Assembly (NCBI GenBank): GCA_904063045.1
Contig: CAJFCJ010000002.1
Coordinates: forward strand, 372,001-436,000
Reading direction: 5' to 3'
DNA from: Dimorphilus gyrociliatus
Taxonomy: Eukaryota; Annelida; Polychaeta; Dinophilidae
DNA: 64,000 bases
The notes under the pieces were generated by a model. That model was given only the letters and a program-made list of their open reading frames with translations. It was not told where the DNA came from and searched no databases. Positions 60,665 to 64,000 of the stretch are shown piece after piece (position 1 is the stretch's first letter; every line of letters starts with the position of its first letter). Both the position numbers and the translations under genes were made by a program.

Positions 60665-61297
60665 TTATTTCAAAATCAAGTTGTCTTTAAGAGGAGGGGG
60701 AAGAGGTAACCGGTGCAAGAGTGCTAATCGTTCAGTTCCTAAATGTTTTCGTATCGAAGTGACGGCTAGATATTTGAGAGGTCTAGGTTGGGCTGTTATA
60801 AGAAAAAGTTACAGATTAGTCATAGATAAAGGTAAAGATAAGGATAATAGGTGAACTCACTCTTTAATTCCGTAAGAAATGCTACTTCGCTTTCAGACCT
60901 CGCGTGTTCTGGCATCAAATAATCAAGGGGCGTTTGACCGGCTAGATTTCGAATAGACAAGTCGCTGCCCCGAGCTAAAACTTTCAATACGGAAAGTTGA
61001 CCGTGCTTTGCGGCTAAATGAGCTAATGTATTCCCATGACCGTCTCGAATGTTCGTGTCGGCTCCGTATTTCAATAAGACCTGATAATAATCAATATAAG
61101 GAGGGGGGCGTTTTTAACGAGAGGATGCAAGGGCTAATAATTACCTTTAATGTCCTAACGTATCCGACCCGAGCGGCGTCGTGCCCAGGTGTCAATAAAA
61201 GACATCTCCCATTTCCTATTCCTCGATCTTGAACATTAGGATTCGCACCAGCTTTTAGAAGTTGCTCAGCTACATCGGGGTAGCTCAAATTCATAAC
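60665..61297 (-). CDS. INK4-like ankyrin protein with SOCS box (5' exon missing)
   Basis: Three exons, 61145-61297, 60861-61080 and 60665-60792, encode the last 167 residues; the first exon was not found in the window. The ankyrin part resembles the INK4 CDK4/6 inhibitors: VMNLSYPDVAEQLLKAGANP then NVQDR, HDAARVGYVRTLK and GNTLAHLAAKHGQLSVLKVL, compared with VMKLGNPEIARRLLLRGANP and HDAARAGFLDTL in p18. The exon begins in phase 0 at VM, the position of the conserved INK4 intron. About eight extra residues sit before HDAAR. The C-terminus is a SOCS box: PRPLKYLAVTSIRKHLG (BC box, with Ala at the usual Cys) and LPLPPPLKDNL (Cul5 box). It could alternatively be an ASB-family protein. Confidence 0.78.
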
Positions 61298-63174
61298 CTG
61301 GGAAAAAAGATAACAATAAAATTAATATGTCAGGGATATGATAATTCAATTTAATCCATTTAATGTAATATAAATATTTGAAATTTTTACGTGCATACTT
61401 GTGCTATGCATAAGCACGGCGTCCGTAATTTATTGCCACATTCACACTTCACTTCAAAGACACCGACTTTCTCTGTTCATTTATTGTATGGCTTTGGAAA
61501 TTTAGTGCGATACATACAAATGACTGTTTGTCTCGTTCAAAAAATTCAATTAAGACATATTTATCGACTGAGTTGAATACCTTAGAGATTATAGGACCCG
61601 AATTGATCAAGGAGGCAACGAGGCGAAAACTTTTGTCAATAAGAAAATGATTAAAGTTTACTCTCGCATGCTTATATATAAAAAGGCGTAATTCAAGCGT
61701 TGGTTTGTTCGTGCGCGCGTTATTTTTTCAATCGTATTTACTTATAAAAGCGTCGCGTTCCTCTTTTTATTAGACTACTTGAGCCAATGAGTACAATGCT
61801 CTGTCAAAGATGCCCCTTGTTGACGACATAATTGAGGAATATTACGTTACAAGAGTGTCTCTATATGTCACCACCACATTCTTTAGCGCACGTACCGACA
61901 AAACTCCCATGCTTATTCAACTTAATACAAGTCAATATTCCATGTTTAATTTTGTTTTATACTATTCAATTTCTATTTGCGGAGTTTTTTCAAGCACGTG
62001 CATATCGTTACTTGATTCTTACATAAAGAATATGTGGATATTGTGTACACATGTTCAATCTTATCAATTCCATCAATAAGCAAACAGGGTCTTATCTTTA
62101 AACATGCTTAGACAATGGAAAGAAGATACACAAAAGACCTGTTTGCACTATGTCGTAAAATGTTTACGACCTATATAGATGCGCGTGTTGGTGTTTGTTT
62201 ATACAACAAATTAACGTGGGTTGCTACGGGTTACCTTTGTACTAGGTGTATCATATATACATCTCCTATGAAGTGCTGAAGTGCATGTCGTATATAAATC
62301 TCTCTGATATCAACCACTTTGAAATAGAATAATTAATTTACATTCACAACACTTAACAAAGGAAACACTCTTTTCTTTTCAGCATCAGCCTTGCGATTCA
62401 TTTCCTTGCGCGCATATAAATAGGTTATTGGTCCATTAGATCTTTGGTTGGTATCTTTCGCCAATGGCGATATCAAGCAGAACACAACAAAATTGACTGC
62501 CACCTTCTCTTGGCTTTTAACGCTTATCTTTTATCTGTCCAAGCTGTCATATTATTAATCATTCCTAGTTTTCTTTATCCTCCAGTTGTTAGAATTATAT
62601 AGTAAATAACAATAAATAAGTTGTAGAGATAAGCCTCATAAAAACCAATTAAACATAGGTCAAACACCTATGGAAACTGTTTACTGAAGGATTAGGGTAG
62701 ATAAGGGGGCTATTGAGGATTTTGCAAGAGTTCTTTATGAATCGAGTATTAAGAACCGAGCTATTATTGGACAATTGGGGTGAAAATTCGGACGGTTGCA
62801 CAGGATTTAGCAATACGTTGTCGTAATACCTATATAAAAGACGAATATACGAGTATGGCCCAAAAAATAAAACGTTAAATCCGGTCAATAACAAAAGTAT
62901 ATAACGTCGTAATAAAACACAAAAGCACTTAAACGTTGACATCTAAAGTAATTATTTACTTTTCAAGCCAATGACTAACATAATATCGCATTACTGAGTA
63001 AAAGTTTTGCCATCATTGGGCCATTGTTTACTCGTTGACATTCAACCATCAACTCGGAATAATGATTTCGTTTCGCTTAGATTTGCACAAGGAGGTTATT
63101 GTATTGATGGAATGTTTAAAGTCTCATAATTATATTCTCTATGTGTTTTATAGTCTATTGAAGATGTACATCTC

Positions 63175-63196
63175 ATGCATGCATGCATGCATGCAT
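63175..63196. repeat. (GCAT)n tetranucleotide repeat
   Basis: Five and a half perfect copies of GCAT; self-complementary repeat. Confidence 0.95.
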
Positions 63197-63496
63197 ACAC
63201 ACCTATAGGGCATGGTGTCTAACCGCAAGCCATATATTTTCGACACACATAATAATTAGGTGTCAAAGTACTGTCCGTTGAAAACCAGAGATGAGATTTA
63301 TGGGACTAATGTGCAATAAAAAACCACCAATTATTCTGTGCCTTATGATATACTGAATCAAACTGGCAATGCAATTAATAATCAAAGAATCAGCCTCAAG
63401 CCGACTGCTCTCATCAAAGAATACATTGAAGGTCGAAGTAAAAATAAACAATTCTAGCGCCAAAATCAAGATTCAACACGCCACACGCTATCTTTG

Positions 63497-63511
63497 TTTC
63501 CCGCGCGCGCG
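63497..63511. promoter_or_regulatory. E2F-like / CpG element
   Basis: TTTCCCGCGCGCGCG is an E2F consensus extended by alternating CG, unusual in this AT-rich sequence. It may mark a promoter, possibly that of the minus-strand INK4-like gene. Confidence 0.3.
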
Positions 63512-64000
63512 AATATGCGCCTTCGCCTAAAATGACCAAAAAGTAATTCTACATCATAATAAGCTATTAAAAAATATTTAACAAATTGTCAACATATTTA
63601 AGAAATCCCCACTGCCCTCCCATCAATTCGCTTGTCTACACCTACCAATCATCCCGCATCTCCGCACGCGCTAAGAGTTAGTCTGCAGTGTAAATACATA
63701 TGCGTGATGGAATTTTTTAAGAACACGCAGAGGTTTCCTCGGAGGGGATTTGTTCGAGATAAACGGAGTGTAGGGTCGTAAATGATATAGGCCCCAAATT
63801 TTACAACTGACATCTAATTTGAAGACTTTCAATTTGCGAGCTACTAAAAAAAATTTATCCACGCCTGGCTCCTAAAATGCAACGAACGAATCCTAATAAA
63901 AGTGTCAGTTATCCTGAAGTTATAGTAGCTTTTAACAAGTTGACAATAAATGAATTTTATACAATTGAATATTAACGAGCGTTTCCATTTAGAAACAGTA

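Larger units (their letters stand above)
61298..64000. other. Non-coding tract at right end
   Basis: 2.7 kb without a supported exon, though it should hold the intron or 5' region of the INK4-like gene. Noted elements: a GCAT repeat (63175-63196), and TTTCCCGCGCGCGCG at 63497-63511, an E2F-like/CpG element that would suit a cell-cycle gene promoter. Open frames at 61810-62079, 62649-62942 and 63263-63469 lack domains. Confidence 0.45.

Noticed and set aside
61391-63862. Several open frames at the right end, considered as the missing INK4 first exon
   Set aside because: None encodes an ankyrin repeat ending at a phase-0 donor; the first exon is probably further right, outside the window.

Overview
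This is a nuclear window from a bilaterian animal with a compact, AT-rich genome. Genes are split by many short GT-AG introns, mostly about 50-300 bases. Introns are precise and phase-consistent in every multi-exon model below. The gene set includes cys-loop receptors, TRPC, Runt, rhodopsin-class GPCRs, an insulin-related peptide, an axonemal dynein light chain, and orthologues such as PHF24, TMEM72, PARPBP and COMMD4. These suggest a small ciliated invertebrate, perhaps a miniature lophotrochozoan such as a small-genome annelid. That placement is inference from gene content, compactness and base composition; no species marker is present.

Layout. 1-3.6 kb: the N-terminal part of a KIF1/UNC-104 kinesin (minus strand, running off the left edge), divergent from methylmalonyl-CoA epimerase. 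3.9-5.3 kb: single-exon Lines/LINS1. 5.3-8.5 kb: no gene seen. 8.5-14.3 kb: a complete TRPC channel facing a two-exon nicotinic-receptor-like subunit. 16.6-18.2 kb: a two-exon RUNX factor flanked by large non-coding tracts. 22.3-25.9 kb: an intronless GPCR tail-to-tail with a nine-exon PHF24/GINIP-like gene. 26.9-27.5 kb: a small predicted tail-anchored protein. 28.0-36.2 kb, the densest part: a divergent MCCC2-like carboxyltransferase back-to-back with PARPBP, then COMMD4 and BPNT2. 36.4-39.4 kb: an adenosine-receptor-like GPCR and an orphan membrane protein. 40.6-46.2 kb: an NCS-1-like calcium sensor and a membrane-anchored Sel1-repeat protein. 46.2-53.8 kb: mostly non-coding, but hiding a two-exon insulin/relaxin-like prohormone on the minus strand. 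53.9-59.5 kb: TMEM72-like divergent from a second cys-loop receptor subunit, then UQCC2 and DNAL1. 60.7-61.3 kb: three exons of an INK4-like ankyrin protein ending in a SOCS box, whose first exon was not found.

Most genes are unrelated single-copy metazoan genes packed closely, with shared divergent promoters (kinesin/MCEE, MCCC2-like/PARPBP, TMEM72/receptor). Two genes act in propionate or leucine catabolism (MCEE and the MCCC2-like protein), and several encode neuronal membrane proteins. Most exons were assembled by eye from splice signals plus family similarity, and reading-frame arithmetic was checked for each.

The most interesting items are the insulin-like gene with atypical A-chain cysteine spacing, the INK4-SOCS architecture with a vertebrate-type intron position, the MCCC2-like protein lacking canonical catalytic-loop motifs, and a TAGATGGC motif that recurs 11 times and resembles the CTCF core.
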